Positions 34,727-47,219 of a DNA stretch of 64,000 nucleotides are shown piece after piece. The stretch is from Odontocerum albicorne. Taxonomy: Eukaryota > Arthropoda > Insecta > Trichoptera > Odontoceridae. The notes under the pieces were generated by a model that saw only the letters and a program-made list of their open reading frames with translations, did no database searches and was not told the DNA's origin. Made by a program: the position numbers and the translations under genes. The stretch lies in the NCBI GenBank assembly GCA_949825065.1, contig OX463846.1, positions 15,658,205 to 15,722,204 on the forward strand, read 5' to 3'. Numbering within the stretch: position 1 is the stretch's first letter; every line of letters begins with the position of its first letter.

Positions 34727-34837
34727 CGTAATGTGAGAAAAATACGAACCTGGCAATAATGATTAAATTTCCTTGACATAATTTGTGATTAATAAATAAA
34801 GAATACGAGTTTTTCTCATAAAAAAACACCCCAATTT

Positions 34838-34853
34838 CAAAATGGGACACCCT
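34838..34853. repeat. isolated Tc1/mariner-type terminal repeat
   Basis: CAAAATGGGACACCCT is the complement of AGGGTGTCCCATTTTG, a common end of Tc1/mariner-group elements. The matching left end was not found. Confidence 0.4.
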
Positions 34854-34859
34854 TTAAAA

Positions 34860-35770
34860 GTAATTGTAAGTGCCATTTGCAAGTGAATTTTCATAAACAT
34901 CCTAAGCATTCAATTATACCAAATTAGTAACATTGATTAAACATCAAAATGATTCTCGGAATATCAAATAATTTACAAATAGTGGTAATTTCATGTAAAT
35001 ATGTTATAACCACACTATCAAATGCTGAATTTTTCTATCATTTTATGTACATATCGATCAGAATGCATAACCAAATCTAATTCGCGTTGCAATCGGTTCT
35101 CTATCCAAACAGTTTTGGCAAGAAGTCTAATATACTCCGACTCCAACTTTGTCGGATCCAGGACCTCAGCAACAGCTGTTAGGGATTAGAAAACTCGTCC
35201 CCGATTAACTGAATTCCAACTGGATTGGAACGAAATTGAATGTGGTTCAAAGTTGGGGTCAAACTTTAATAGGAACTAAATACTATTTGCGTATGATTAC
35301 AAACTATCGTCTATGAAATGCATCGAACTGTACTAATTGGATAAATATGAACAATTTTAGATCAAACGCTTACATCAAATGTCGAAATATTTTGATTATG
35401 AAATTGAAATGTTTATTTTAGATCATGTTTGTTCAACGTTTTAGAAATAATGACACTTAACTTTGAAAATGAGTTAATGAATATGGATAAGGTTAACTTT
35501 AAATACAATACTTACCATAACTTATAAATTAATATTTAAAATTTAAGGGAGTTTGTGTATTGTTTTCAAAAATAATGTATAACTTTGAAAGGATTCTCTT
35601 AAAGCATTTTACTAGTGCAATCTCTTTCGAAGCAATTTTCAATCCTTTCATCAGGCAAATAAATTATTTACTTTTTAAAAAGTTCGAAACTCTGATCGTG
35701 AGATTAACATCGTTTTAGCAAAATTCGATCCTAATTATTATATCGAAATTGCATGAAGTAAAGTTTTCCA
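34860..35770. other. unassigned DNA
   Basis: No feature recognised. Confidence 0.4.
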
Positions 35771-35774
35771 TGAT

Positions 35775-35920
35775 ATCTAGTTCGTAACACGCGTTCATCC
35801 GGGGGTTGCGGATTCGATTCTAGTTGGATTTTCTTCTTAGTTCTCTTTGACATATTTATGATAGACTGGAAGAAATTCCGACAAGGCAATGGGCCAACCT
35901 ATTTGTACTCTACACAACGA
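35775..35920 (+). mobile_element. SINE family 2-like copy
   Basis: CATCCGGGGGTTGCGGATTC followed by GATTCTAGTTGG matches the B-box segment of family 2 (GTCCGGGGGTTGCGAGTTCG in the 39935-40118 copy read on its own strand). The downstream tail (GACTGGAAGAAATTCCGAC, CAAGGCAATGGGCC) is diverged from the other two. Confidence 0.5.
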
Positions 35921-35924
35921 AAGT

Positions 35925-36401
35925 AAATAGTCAAAATTATAAAATAAAGTAGGGTACTAGTTTGTAATTATTTTATCTAACTTTTATCTCCTGAGAATAT
36001 ACCGTGGGCGCAATAAGGTAGCTTACTTGGATGTGGACATATTTAGTTCAACGCTGTCAGGGTTTAGGAGGGTGGTAACTGAATGGACGGAAGAATGAGT
36101 GTTTTTTTTCTCAGATTATAATTGTAGCATTTTTAATAACTTGTTAACATTAACGAACTGTACACGAAATGAACGCTGGTAATTGGAATTTAAGTCCTTT
36201 GTATTGTTAAGAAATCTGTTTTGTGTATTGTATATACATTGATTTATTTCCTGTAAGTGTTCTATCAAATAAAAATTGAGGAGTCGATATCGTATGTGGT
36301 CTTGTAAAATATAGCTTATTTTCCAGCAGAGGTTTAAGATTTCATTCTAGATGTTAACCACAAAAATAAAAAATGATTTCAGTTCTTTTTCAACTTGAAA
36401 A
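35925..36401. other. unassigned DNA before the assembly gap
   Basis: No feature recognised. Confidence 0.35.
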
Positions 36402-36601
36402 NNNNNNNNNNNNNNNNNNNNNNNNNNNNNNNNNNNNNNNNNNNNNNNNNNNNNNNNNNNNNNNNNNNNNNNNNNNNNNNNNNNNNNNNNNNNNNNNNNN
36501 NNNNNNNNNNNNNNNNNNNNNNNNNNNNNNNNNNNNNNNNNNNNNNNNNNNNNNNNNNNNNNNNNNNNNNNNNNNNNNNNNNNNNNNNNNNNNNNNNNNN
36601 N
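36402..36601. other. assembly gap, 200 N
   Basis: Exactly 200 undetermined bases, probably a fixed-size placeholder, so real distance across it is unknown. Apparent reading frames crossing it are artefacts. Confidence 0.98.
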
Positions 36602-36973
36602 CACGATTGCTGGATGTTTCGTGGACGGATGCCTCTATTCAGACTAGGCTTTCAATACTGTACACTCATCGCGTTGTTCAGTTCGGCCTCTTTTTGCGTA
36701 AGAAGGTCAATCACTGGTAATGTGGAGCAAGGGCAGAGTTAGAATATCTATGAGCTTGAGCGACCAGATGAATAGTGTTACAGGCTGGCCTTTGATACAG
36801 TTCTTGTGTATGATGGGGAAGTTGCTCACACCGTTATCAACTCGACAACTATCTACCCATGACCAATAACAGTTTACAGTTAACTCCAAATCAATAAGCA
36901 ACAACTCACACATACTATTCCATCCTTTTATAGGCCTGATAAATGCACAGTTCTTTTTTGTAGTGAGAAAGTT
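36602..36973. other. unassigned, GC-richer DNA after the gap
   Basis: Less AT-rich than average, with a diverged internal repeat: CAATAACAGTTTACAGTTAA near 36865 resembles AATAACACTTTACAGTTCC near 37035, both followed by CAACTCACA/TAACTCACA and a CTATTCC/GTATTCC motif. Confidence 0.4.
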
Positions 36974-37030
36974 GATCAACTCTACTTCTATCCAACCACA
37001 CCATGATCAACTCTACTTCTATCCAACCAT
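36974..37030. repeat. 31-bp direct duplication
   Basis: GATCAACTCTACTTCTATCC begins at 36974 and again at 37005, with the full 31-bp unit (ending CCAACCACACCAT) repeated nearly exactly. Confidence 0.85.
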
Positions 37031-37639
37031 AGCGAATAACACTTTACAGTTCCACACCAATAACCAATAACTCACAAATAGTATTCCGTCCATCCCTGTA
37101 CCTTAGAAAATTATTTAGTATCAATATAAAATATCGATTTATTATACATTTCGATTTATTTTTTTATAATTGTTTTTTCCCTTCTTGTATATTCCCAGAA
37201 TGGCATTAATAATCAAAAACTGACAAGAAACGTCTGAACATTAAAACCACCAGACTGCGTCGTTCTTATCTGGTTCAGTAACATTAAACATCGAGCAAGA
37301 CCGTAATATTCCTTCCATTAATCAATATTTTATATAAGTGAAAAATGTTTAGCGTAGTTGATAAGTGTTTGGTATAGTAAACGCGTTGTTTTTTTCCGAG
37401 TCGCCAGTTCAAAACCGTTGATAGCCCAAATATGTCATACTTTTTATAATATTCGTGTATAACAAAAGGAAACTCGTTGAACGTAAGAGATAGATGCAAA
37501 ATTCATACATTGTCCCTGTTGCATAATATGCTTAACTCTCCCGCCCCCCCCCCTCTTACCTCACCGAAAATATTCAGCATCTTTCCGATCATGGACCTGT
37601 GCTACACTCAAACAGAATTTTTTTAATTGGCTTTTCCAG

Positions 37640-37990
37640 TTCACCGCTCTTCTTTTTTACGTCGTCCTTTACTATTCATGCAGTGAAACTCTGGAACCAG
37701 TTATAAGCTTATATTAAATGTAAATATATTTCTGAAACGTGTGCAATGAATGTTGTTAAAAACAAAAAGTGTCTTGTGGTGTATTTTCCCCTAGTTTATT
37801 ATATACATGTATCTATCTACTCGTTGTTTTAAAATATTCAAGCATAAGAAAACCTAGTCTACTAGGGACACGACAAATAAAAGGTAACAAACCCAGATTC
37901 ATTAAACGTGTGTGCCCAATTAAATTACCTATTGATTTTCGCAAGTTGTGCATTTATCGATTTCTTGTCGTGTGTAAATAAAATGATTAA
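37640..37990 (+). pseudogene. LINE 3' end (Jockey/CR1-type)
   Basis: Plus strand: FFFTSSFTIHAVKLWNQL is the conserved 'FxxxAxxLWNxLP' block near the C-terminus of Jockey/CR1-group LINEs. About 200 bp further, RKPSLLGTRQIKGNKPRFIK and LPIDFRKLCIYRFLVVC lie in a frame open at 37769-37981, followed by AATAAA. This downstream part is matched by the copy at 61290-61425, so it belongs to the element, whether as protein or 3' untranslated sequence. Confidence 0.6.
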
Positions 37991-37994
37991 TATT

Positions 37995-39930
37995 GCAGTA
38001 ATTTTAATAGTTAAATTAACCCACCTTAGAGGTGGAACTGGACTTATGTAAAAAAATATTTACGTTAAATAGCCTATAAGAGCAAAATAAACGTGTTCAA
38101 AATGTAAGATCTAATGAGAATACACATTGAATAAATATAGTCGGTAAGGTTATTTCATGACAAACATAGGCAAGGAAAAGGGCGGAGGAGAGATGTTTTA
38201 ATAAAATAACCCATTTCGGTCGGGTACCGTATCACACTTAGGTAACTGGAGTGTGGTATTAGATTATATTGAAAGTATAAAATCTAACGTGATATAAAGA
38301 CTTAGACTTACTAACATTCAACCCTTTATAGAGCTTAGGTCCACTTTAACCATCCCGAACTTCCTTCACTTCATTCCTAAAAAGAGAAATGTTTAATTAT
38401 AAAATTAAAATTTCAAATAAGACAAATACAATTTAAACTTCTAGGACGATACTTGCGATTGATAAAATTTGTAGGGACGTTGCTCTTGATATTTTTTTTC
38501 TCTCCTTTTTGTTGACTTTGCTTTCCTCAAACTTTCCGATATCTCTGTAAATACGAGTATGTTAGAGTTTCTATATAGTTTTTTTTTATACAGGAGTTAA
38601 CGTATTTACATATTTGTTTTTTGAATTGTTGGATTTTTTTTTATTTCATTATAATTGTTTTTTTTTAATTTCCGAATAATTGTATTTGTAATAAATGAAA
38701 CACACACTTCTTATGTTTTTGTAAGGTACATTGTACCATTGATGAACTAAATTAATAACGAAATATTATATCTATTCGCTGCAGTCGAATAGCACTTAAA
38801 ATAATATTAATTAAATTTAAAAGTATGCTTTAATTATACTTCATGGTAAAAATGTGTTATACGTTTAGCAAATAAAAGTATTTAATTCATGAAATTAACT
38901 CTACATATCACAAACATAAAAAATATATATTTTTAGGATTCATATATTTTCAAGAAATTATGCAACATATTGAACTTATGAAATATGATTTTTTAACATT
39001 ATACATATGATGAAATACTTTTATTCTTAATAGTAATATATTTAAGAACTATTAAGTGTAAATATTGCATCCATGAAATAAAAATATCCAGTCACAAATA
39101 TTATGAAACACTCTTTTTCTTAAGATTCATATTTTTAAAGAAATATGTCAACAATCCTAAATTTATCTCGAAATAAATTTTCTTCCAAAGTCCTGAAATT
39201 CCAAGAAATGTTTTTTTTTCCTTAAAAATTAGGCATACGTTAAATTTTTCAGAGAAAATGAAACTTATATTATGTCGACATGTACAATACAATTATTTTT
39301 CATTATATATTCTTCAAAATAAAATCTACATAAATCCTTGAAAATAATTACGTAATTAATAATTTGTTTGCTTCCTCAAGAAAAATAATTAAATATCTGA
39401 AGATAAATATATATACAATATCAAAAAATATATATATTCGGTAGATATTTGAGAAATCTTCGACTTTATTTATTTTACATTGTTGGAAAGAAGAAAACTC
39501 CAAAAAGCTAACATTATTGCAAAATCTCAATCGGTAAACAATCGGACGTTATGAAAGTTTTTTTCACCCCTATACAGTTTTAACGGAAATTAATAAAATT
39601 TGAAGGTTACAAGCAAAGTTTATATCTTTAATAGGAATAGCAGAAATGTATTATAAAATTATTAATTCTGTCATGAAAATGGTTTTGTATGATTCATATA
39701 GTCGATTTATTACGATTCAATAATTTTTTCCATCCATTCAGCTTTAGTTGTAATTGTTATTTTTAAATCTATGGAAAAAAAATATACTTGGACTTAAATT
39801 AAGTTAAACGAATCTCAAAAAAATGGCTATGAATAAAAGAAAGGAATATAAAGGAGATAGTGATAAGGATCAAAAGAAAATTGTGATGATTTTTTGTGTA
39901 ATATTACAGTTAACTTGTACCTTATATATT
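37995..39930. other. unassigned AT-rich DNA
   Basis: No gene recognised. Several short minus-strand frames (39101-39292, 39348-39530) are low complexity. TACGAGTA at 38552-38559. Confidence 0.4.
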
Positions 39931-39934
39931 AGAA

Positions 39935-40118
39935 CTTGTCAGGCTTATCGCCATGTAGTTGTCTTTACCGATTAACCAGACAGATATAAATGTTGCTTTA
40001 AGTGAAAACCAGACTGGAACATTTAAATTTAAGGTTCTAACGAGAATCGAACTCGCAACCCCCGGACTAAAAGGTAAGTGTTTTGTTTATACGGCCACGG
40101 AAGTCGTCGTATTTATTC
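39935..40118 (-). mobile_element. SINE, family 2 (best copy)
   Basis: Read on the minus strand: GACGACTTCCGTGGCCGTAT (A-box region), GGGGGTTGCGAGTTCGATTC (B box), CTCGTTAGAACC, then a tail with AAATGTTCCAGTCTGG, TCACTTAAAGCAACATTTAT and ACATGGCGATAAGCC. Head and tail both align with 8750-8935, and the tail with 30848-30990. tRNA-derived head plus shared unrelated tail defines a SINE. The plus-strand 84-codon frame here is incidental. Confidence 0.75.
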
Positions 40119-40119
40119 T

Positions 40120-41440
40120 GATTGATATAATATTTTTCAATTTTGTTTTTAAATTCAATAAGAATACTACGCACTTCGGAGTTCATTCCACAGTCGGGCC
40201 AAATGAGCCGTAATTGAAGATATGTGATGTGTTTATTTTAATAAAGAAGTTTTATACCATCAAATCGAAGACAAAACCTTTACTTTAAAAAAAAAACGTG
40301 TATATATAAGCTCAATAAAGCTTTAAATCATTGAATAAATGTACTTCAAATGACGGATAACGTTTTTTCAGAAAATAATATCCGTTTTTAATATTAAATC
40401 ATTTCAAACGTTTTTTTTTTGCCAGGAAACATCTCTTCACATGTTTTTGTTTGACAGGTGTGAATCTGTTACATTTATTTATTGGATCAGGCATTCGATT
40501 TGAATTTATTTAGTCCTTCAGAAATAGGTCTGAAAAAAAAAAAATACGTGTAATTTTTTTTAAATGGATTTAATATAATATATTATACATCTCAAACAGC
40601 ATGCAGTGTTAACCAAATATTGGGTGAAAGAGTACAAAACTAAAGGGTTAATAAACTTGATAAGTGGCTTTAACGTAACGAAAGTGACTTTTTTTTCATT
40701 CACAACAAAGTACACACTTTTTGTGTGTGTGTCAATATTGATGTTTGTATTTATGTTATACTTATTCGGACTCGAAAGGATAATTTTATTATTTTTAATT
40801 ATATCAAAACCAAAAAAAAACATGCCAGAAACATCTTAAATTGCATTTTTTTTATTAATTTTAACACATTGCATTGCTTCTACTAAGAACTAAAGTATTG
40901 AACTTTACGAGTAACATTCTTAGATAGGGCAAGTCGCAAATAAGAGTATAAATTTAATTTGACCAAACTAAGCCCAGCTACTTGCCCGTGAGCCCGTCTT
41001 GAGTGTTTTCATCCCATGGGCATATTTTTCAGCAGGGACACCTGAAAGAGCAAATTTATTAGCGCGCCCCACGCACAATGAAAACCTTTGAGGTTGAAAA
41101 TCGAGAGGGAGAATTGATTCCAGTCGTGGGGCGCAGATACTTGGAGAGTTTTAATGGTCATATATATCTATATGATACACGACCCACAATGGAATGAAAA
41201 GGTCATGAAATGGCTTATGTTAATTCATCCCTTCACATACACTCGGCAATGCTGAATAAAAGTTTGAATAAAAAAGTACGGAACAGTGCGAGAGATTGAA
41301 TCTATTTCGTTTGTAAATCTCTTCTTATTTAACATACAAATATTCCTTATCTCACACACGTTGGATAAAATCTTCCTTATAAACGAAAAAATCTAAATGC
41401 AGAGAGTTATTAACCTTATCTTAAAGTTGTGTTAAACAGC
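40120..41440. other. unassigned DNA with one GC-rich hairpin
   Basis: No gene recognised. GCGCCCCACG (41064-41073) and CGTGGGGCGC (41125-41134) form a perfect 10-bp GC-rich inverted repeat 51 bp apart in otherwise AT-rich DNA. Overlapping frames at 40560-40839 on both strands are antisense to each other and unsupported. Confidence 0.4.
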
Positions 41441-41449
41441 AAAAATATT

Positions 41450-42500
41450 AATCCTCATCCCCATCTCTGACACAATGGTCTTTTGAAGACTCCAGCCTGA
41501 TATAGAACCCATATCCAGGCTCCCATACTCCTGACAAGTTTGCTCCATTGGACGACACCCAAGGTTTTAGGACCCTCATCACACCGCACAAAAAATTTAA
41601 GTGTAAACTTAAATATTGTTCTTTTATCAAAAGTACATTTTTATGTGGGATACTTGAATTGTTTTCATATTTATTTATTACTAAGAGAATCATCACTCGC
41701 ACACGGATTGATCTTCCATGTCTCGGTGAATATATCAATATGTCAATGATTGAGTCTTTAATGTGAATAAATTAATGATTCAGCTCCATATCTCGTTGGA
41801 TAAATTGATGATTGAGTTCTTTAATATGAACAAATTGATGATTTAGCTCCGTATCACAGTGGATAAATTGATGATTGAGTTCTTTAATATGAACAAATTG
41901 ATGATTTAGCTCCGTATCACAGTGGATAAATTGATGATTGAGCTCTTTAATAATATTTTGTAGGCGTAACTGAACCACTTCACAAGTTAGCATGACGAAA
42001 TATTACTCCTATTATTATTATTATCAAACTTTTATATATTTAATTTAATAACATATATTTTGTTTGATGTAATAGGATTTAACTTGTATCAAATATCAAA
42101 TAAAATAAAAATCTGGAAGTAACCAGTGTCAATAATGAAGAACTTGTCTTTTATCTGTCAAAAGGTTTTTAAAATGTCCTTCAGAACTAAATAAAAATCT
42201 GCGTCAAAATCTACAATCATTTGAAATTGTAAATTCTATGGTTTATTTAAATCTTGGAATTTTAATATTTTAAATTTTACGTGTTTGTTGTATTTAAATA
42301 TTCTCGAAATTTCAAATAAATTATTTTAATTAATAATACATGCTTCATGTATTATTCGATAACACTGTTATTGGGTGTTTTTGGATATTACTCCATAAGT
42401 ATTAGTAGTGATTACACTCCTAATTAAATATATTAAATTGCTAACAGGAAAAATAGTAAAACCTTTGTTGATTAGCAAATTTTGTATATACCAGACAGTT
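41450..42500 (+). other. segment family copy A (unidentified repeat or gene remnant)
   Basis: This is copy A of a roughly 1-kb segment present four times in the window. Shared landmarks with copies B, D and C are TCACTCGCACACGGA-like (41695) against CACTCGCACACGGAATG in C, TTTGATGTAATAGGATTTAA with AATAAAATAAA (about 42070), AAATGTCCTTCAGAAC (42172) and GCTAACAGGAAAAATAGTAA (42439). The plus-strand reading in the central part gives KLMIEFFNMNKLMI repeats broken by TAG codons, while the minus strand is open for 73 codons (see the 63-bp repeat). Identity unknown; it could be a decayed tandem gene family or an uncharacterised mobile element. Confidence 0.5.
41772..41993 (-). repeat. 63-bp tandem repeat, open as 21-residue units
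   Basis: About three units of 63 bp, each made of a 30-bp and a 33-bp half that both contain AAATTGATGATT. Read on the minus strand it is open for 73 codons as ELNHQFIHCDTELNHQFVHI and so on, a 21-residue period with alternating CDT and IK ends. On the plus strand the same bases read DKLMIEFFNMNKLMI with in-frame TAG in two units. Whether either is translated is unknown; no start context, splice site or family match was found. Confidence 0.7.
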
Positions 42501-42850
42501 ATTTACCTCATCATAAATTAAGATTGTTTCTGGTACCATATTCATGAACAGAGCTGTTAGAACATCCTACGGAATGACCTTATTAAAGGAATTTTCCAAT
42601 ATTGATATTTCTCATATTTCGGTGGGCAAATTGATGATTGAGCTTCTTAATAAACTTTTGTCGGCATGACTGACCCACTTTACACGCAAGTATATGTAGT
42701 TATTGTTCCTAATATTAATATTTTTTTAACTTTTATCTTTTTAATTTTGTATAATGTATTGCATTTTATGTAATTGGGTATAACCTGTGTCAAATATAAA
42801 TAAAATTCTCCGATCAAAACCTCTGATCAAATTCTTAAGAACAAGATAAA
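42500..42850 (+). other. segment family copy B
   Basis: Aligns with copy C (52060-52370): TTATTTACCTCATC...GTACCATATTCATGAAC against TTATTTACGCTATT...GTGCCATATTCACAAAT, then CGGAATGACCTTATTAAAGG against CGGAATGACGTTATTGAATA. The implied peptide GMTLLKEFSNIDISHI aligns with GMTLLNKFCDIDVFHI of copy C. B continues with KLMIELLNKLLSA and a stop, the same peptide type as the 63-bp repeat of copy A. The end has GTAATTGGGTATAACCTGTG and AAATAAAAT, as in A and C. Confidence 0.5.
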
Positions 42851-42854
42851 ATAT

Positions 42855-43125
42855 AATTTATCCTCGCTTTCCTTTCGCAGTTTATTCATTTCAAGTGTCC
42901 AAAACACCTCTGACTGCTTTGATCAGGAATACCAAATCTAGGTTATGGTAAATGTGTGTAATATTTGTCTGAATTCCTCATACTTGGGTGTTCATTTCTC
43001 AGGAGTTTTCTTTCACAAACAAGACAAAAGTTATATATTTAAAAAAATATCAAACAGGTTAATATTTTTGAAGTCTCTTAGTGGAGGTGTTAGGTCAATA
43101 ACACCTTTACGCCATGTTTATATAT
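42855..43125. other. unassigned DNA
   Basis: The start of a 150-codon plus-strand frame (42945-43397) lies here, but its second half is the antisense of a LINE, so it is not called a gene. Confidence 0.4.
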
Positions 43126-43129
43126 TGGG

Positions 43130-43405
43130 GTGGGTGAAAAAAAACAGATCTCCGTTGCATTATATCCTGTTAAACATATTTTACGTCTGCCTAGTCACTA
43201 GCCATTTTCATAAACTCCCTCATAATTTAAAATTAATTACTCTATCAAAATATGATAAGTTTGACCAATCCACGTTTTACAAGGGCTTTTCTTATTTCTT
43301 GTTCTTTGAATTGCTTAAAAACAAGTTCCTTATTACCCTTTCCAATCCATTCTTTCAACATGACCAAACCATGTCAATGCTCCGTTGTCATTCGTAAGTA
43401 CTACA
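43130..43405 (-). pseudogene. LINE family A fragment
   Basis: Minus strand: ALTWFGHVERMDWKG, then, in shifting frames, FKEQEIRKALVKR and KTWIGQTYHILIE, matching the family A order RWFGHVERM ... GRPRKTWxDQVxxIL. The LTKQIY block is degraded and two stops follow DWKG. It is antisense to the second half of the longest plus-strand frame in this region. Confidence 0.55.
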
Positions 43406-43409
43406 TCAG

Positions 43410-43725
43410 ATGGGTTTCAGGGGTTACGACTATGTGATAAATGAAATGGTTTAATTTTGTGCACAACAACAGCCCATTGCCACTACAATATATATGAGGT
43501 GTTGGAGCTAGTCGGGTCTCGTATTTAGAATGCCACCTGGAAGCTAGTCAAGAGATACTCTGTTGTATAATCTATAAGAGACTCGACAAATTAAACACCA
43601 GTACTATTATGTAGGGAAATTTACGGTCTCCGTCTAATGTGGGAGGAACGGATATGCCATTCTGTGGATTGACCTGAATTAAGTTTTTTTTTATGAAATC
43701 CCTGCGTTACTGTTGAAAAGTATTG
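43410..43725. other. unassigned DNA
   Basis: No feature recognised. Confidence 0.35.
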
Positions 43726-43727
43726 TA

Positions 43728-44075
43728 TTGTGGCGACCGTATGCGCGGTCACTGAACCCACGAGACGACCTTTGCCCACCTTAACAATGCGAGACAAATA
43801 ATGCCAAAGTCCACGCGGTCGGTCATTCAACTCACTACCAGTGAAGACCGCATTCCATGAGGAAAGGAGAGGGCAACACATCTTTCGCGCTGTCTCTCAA
43901 AACAAAAGGATACCTACGCGCGACAATAAACATATTGTAAGCGCAAAGACGAGACAGCGATATATCTCGTGCGGGAACGCGCACACGTTCAAAAACATTA
44001 TAAATACCGACGTTTGTCAATAAAATTCCTCTTTGCATATTCCGATTTCGACAAGTTTTTATTTATCGACAATCA
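43728..44075 (+). mobile_element. putative solo LTR
   Basis: A GC-richer island in AT-rich DNA, running from TGTGGCGACCG (43731) to CGACA (about 44072), with a TATA box (TATAAATACC, about 44000), a polyadenylation signal AATAAAA (44020) and a T-rich terminal stretch. TG...CA ends and this order fit a Ty3/gypsy-type LTR. No matching target-site duplication, primer-binding site or coding region was found. The 86-, 67- and 60-codon frames over it on both strands overlap one another and are not called. Confidence 0.45.
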
Positions 44076-44079
44076 CCCT

Positions 44080-47040
44080 CATCATCTCTCCTTTAAGGAA
44101 CAGATATTCCTAAAGTATGATGATGATTATTAAGCACTGGCGTAATATGAAGAATCACTAGTACTCAGTTTGATTGTATGGTAACATCAATATTTCTATG
44201 AGCCTAAATAAAAACTTAAAAATATATTTTTATAATATTTGAAAACATAGTAAACATACAGAAAACTATGGAAATACCACTTATTGACCAAGACCTTAAT
44301 GGTTACTATCTTGATTTTTTTTAAATATTCAAATTAAGCATTATTTTCAATGTTTATTATGTACCAAAAAGTTCAAAAGAGACTATGAGTTACTAGGAAA
44401 CAACCTGCATTGTGTAGGGTTGTGAGAAATATCACATGATCAACATATAAAAACATTCTAAAATAAAACACCTGTCACGCAGGATATAACATGGGCTGAT
44501 TGATTGCAATATTTTGATTTTTTCTACCATTTATATATCCCTCGATTTACGCCGTTTTATTTTTACGTGGTTTAACGAGGTTAAGAAAAATGCTTTAAAA
44601 AAGACAACCTTTTCCCTCATTATTTGAACTTTGTGTAGTGAATTATATATCTGGATGACCATGAACTCGCCTCAATCAGCGTACTTGGTATTGAAAGTCA
44701 CGCCAGAGAGGTATGCTAGCAAAATACTAAATAACTAAGTACTAAATTATTTCACTCCGTTTTATTACCACATTGAAAAGTTATTACCAGTTTATCGAAA
44801 AAGAATTTTACAAATAAATTAAAATGTTACTTTATTTGATTTTTATCATGCTGGTAGACTCATTTTACTCGTTTTCTTTGTACCTTTTTTGGAATTGAAA
44901 TTCTGAAATCAATTTACGGGGATTTTGATATACAGGAACGTATTAACCTACTGAGTATAAGCTTCTTACCATACTTTTCTGATTTCAACATACATATTTT
45001 TTCTTGCTTTGAATCCACCGCGTTTATCGAGGGAAATGTGTTTTTTGATCATTGGCGTTTTTCAGATGTGAAATGTATATATTTTTTTGCTTTTTATCTT
45101 TGTTATATGTTCCGTACTTTTTTTCTTAAATTATGACTTGTATTTCGAAGAATTTAGCACACTGGTTGTAAAACAATTATTTTTGAGACACTCAAAAATG
45201 TCTTTAGGTTCAACATTTTAGAGAAATGTCACTTAGTACCTTCGGTCTCTTCAACTATGTTTTGGTCACTCGGTGGAACTTAATGAACAAAGATTAATTT
45301 TTATTTTTAAAAACTTGTTAATAAATATCACGTGTTCTCTAAAAAAAACGTTTCATGTATCAAAAAGAAAATCCATCCAATTAATACAGTATATTTGTGA
45401 CAATTTCACAAAAAAATCTCTATAATTGCCTTAAATTCCATAACCATAAAGAAGTCGACAACTGGTGATTATCATAATTTATCGTTAAACCGTTTCAGAG
45501 AAACGTATTAAGTTGACTTTTTTTCTCCACATATACATTTCTATCTGCAGAAACTTTCAAGATCTTAAAAGCTTCCTTACTTAGATTGAGCTCACCGCTG
45601 CCGAAATCTCTTCTTAACTCTAAAACCATATATTTTCATTTTCTTCGTAACTTTTCGCTTATGAGTTAAACTTTTATTAAAATAATGATGTAGGTAAATA
45701 TAAACAGTGTTAGTCGTATACATTTTTTTCAAGTTGTTAATATTAAGCGTGGTTCATTTTTTTTAATATTAAGAATCATATACCTACTCGTATCATACCT
45801 CTTCTCGGAACTGAGTAAATGCATTTTTTTTTAGATAAATAAGTTATTTTAATTTGAGATATCAGCAAAGTGGAATATATATAACCACGAATAATAAATA
45901 CCTTTATCGTAGTCATATAACGATTATGTTAAACAATATGATTTGATACTACTGTGAATCATTTTTGACCGTGCAATATGTTACGTGACAGCATATCATA
46001 TATTATATATAATAACTGACAAAAAAAGTATTTACGTTCCATAATAGGAAAAAAAACTATTTCGAATTATTTTATTAACTATTAGTAATAATCTGTGAAT
46101 AGTGAGGGAGGTTAATTTTTTTTCAATATGACACTAATTATTTTATGCTGCTTCATATTGTCGCCGTGTTGCTGTTTCTCTAAAGTCTCACTTGCTTATT
46201 GTGATTGTGATTGTGATTGACGCTCTAGTTGATGATTTTCTCGGAGTGTCGGTCCGATTTTCGGACACCTTACTCCTTCGTCGGGCGTGTTAAACGGACT
46301 TGGGATTTTTTTATTTTTTGGGTTGTTTGGTGGGGGTGTTATAAAAGTTTTTATAGAGAGGAGGGATAGAATTTGGTACATACATTAAAGTTATAGATCC
46401 ATATAGGTTACATATTAATATACTTATATTTTATATGTCACGAGCGTTGATAAATATGAAAACAGAGAGAGAAAGGATAGTGATGTGATGTGATTGACGC
46501 GATTGACTTTTCCTTTTATCACCTGCAGCTCTTTTTGCAAACATCTTTATAATTTTGACATTTTTAATATTTTGACACATAACAAAAAGTCTGTTATACT
46601 TTTGATAAAAATTTCGTCTTACAGAAATAATAAAAAACTTACATTATAAGGTTATTTTTAACAAATTGATGAGTTAAATATGTTTCCAGAATGAAACTAG
46701 AAATATTTTACAATGCTCAACAGTGTATAAAAAACGAGGAGGTTAAAAACTTCATATAAACTTTTTAAAATCTATTCATAAAGCAACAGTACAAATTGAG
46801 TATTCATATACCCACAGTATAAATATAATAATTGAGTGTTAATGCTATGCATATTAGAATATCAAGTATCTCAACCTAATTATAAACAGCTTTCTTGTTA
46901 CGACATTAATATTTTTGTGTCTAACAAAAATATCACATTTCTTTAATAAATATTTTATTTTCCATTGTTATTTTATGTCTTAAAATCATATTAAGAAGTG
47001 ACATATGTCAAACAATATTTGAAAAAGAAATGTTCTTACT
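44080..47040. other. unassigned AT-rich DNA
   Basis: Nearly 3 kb with no recognised gene. It holds a (GTGATT)n microsatellite at about 46199-46219 and a TACTCGTA octamer at 45785-45792. Confidence 0.45.
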
Positions 47041-47046
47041 ATGATA

Positions 47047-47214
47047 TTTTTTTTAAGAATAGATATGACACAAGTCCTAGGTATCCTTATACCTTCGAAC
47101 ACAATCCTGAAAAAGTACCTGTGTCATTCGAGGGGAGTAGTACCTGTGTCACAGCGTGGAGTTCGAACCGACGACCACGGAAACCCAGTGCGTTACCGCA
47201 CGGCCATGCACCTA
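47047..47214 (-). mobile_element. SINE family 1 copy
   Basis: Minus strand. A box GCATGGCCGTGCGGTAACGC, B box GGTTCGAACTC (47159-47169 on plus), then CCCCTCGAATGACACAGGTA, TTCGAAGGTATAAGGATACC and CATATCTATTCTTAAAAAAA, the A tail being 47047-47054 in plus orientation. It aligns end to end with 58503-58672. The body holds an extra ACAGGTACTACTCC-type partial duplication relative to that copy. Frames at 46998-47229 are incidental. Confidence 0.85.
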
Positions 47215-47219
47215 GTATT

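Noticed and set aside
36347..36742. Frames of 85 and 115 codons across 36402-36601
   Set aside because: They consist mostly of undetermined bases in the assembly gap.
42945..43397. 150-codon plus-strand frame, among the longest in the window
   Set aside because: Its second half is the exact antisense of a LINE family A segment (FGHVERM on the minus strand), so openness there is inherited; the rest has no family resemblance.
43728..44075. Overlapping short genes on both strands
   Set aside because: They overlap each other within an LTR-like GC-rich island and have no family match.
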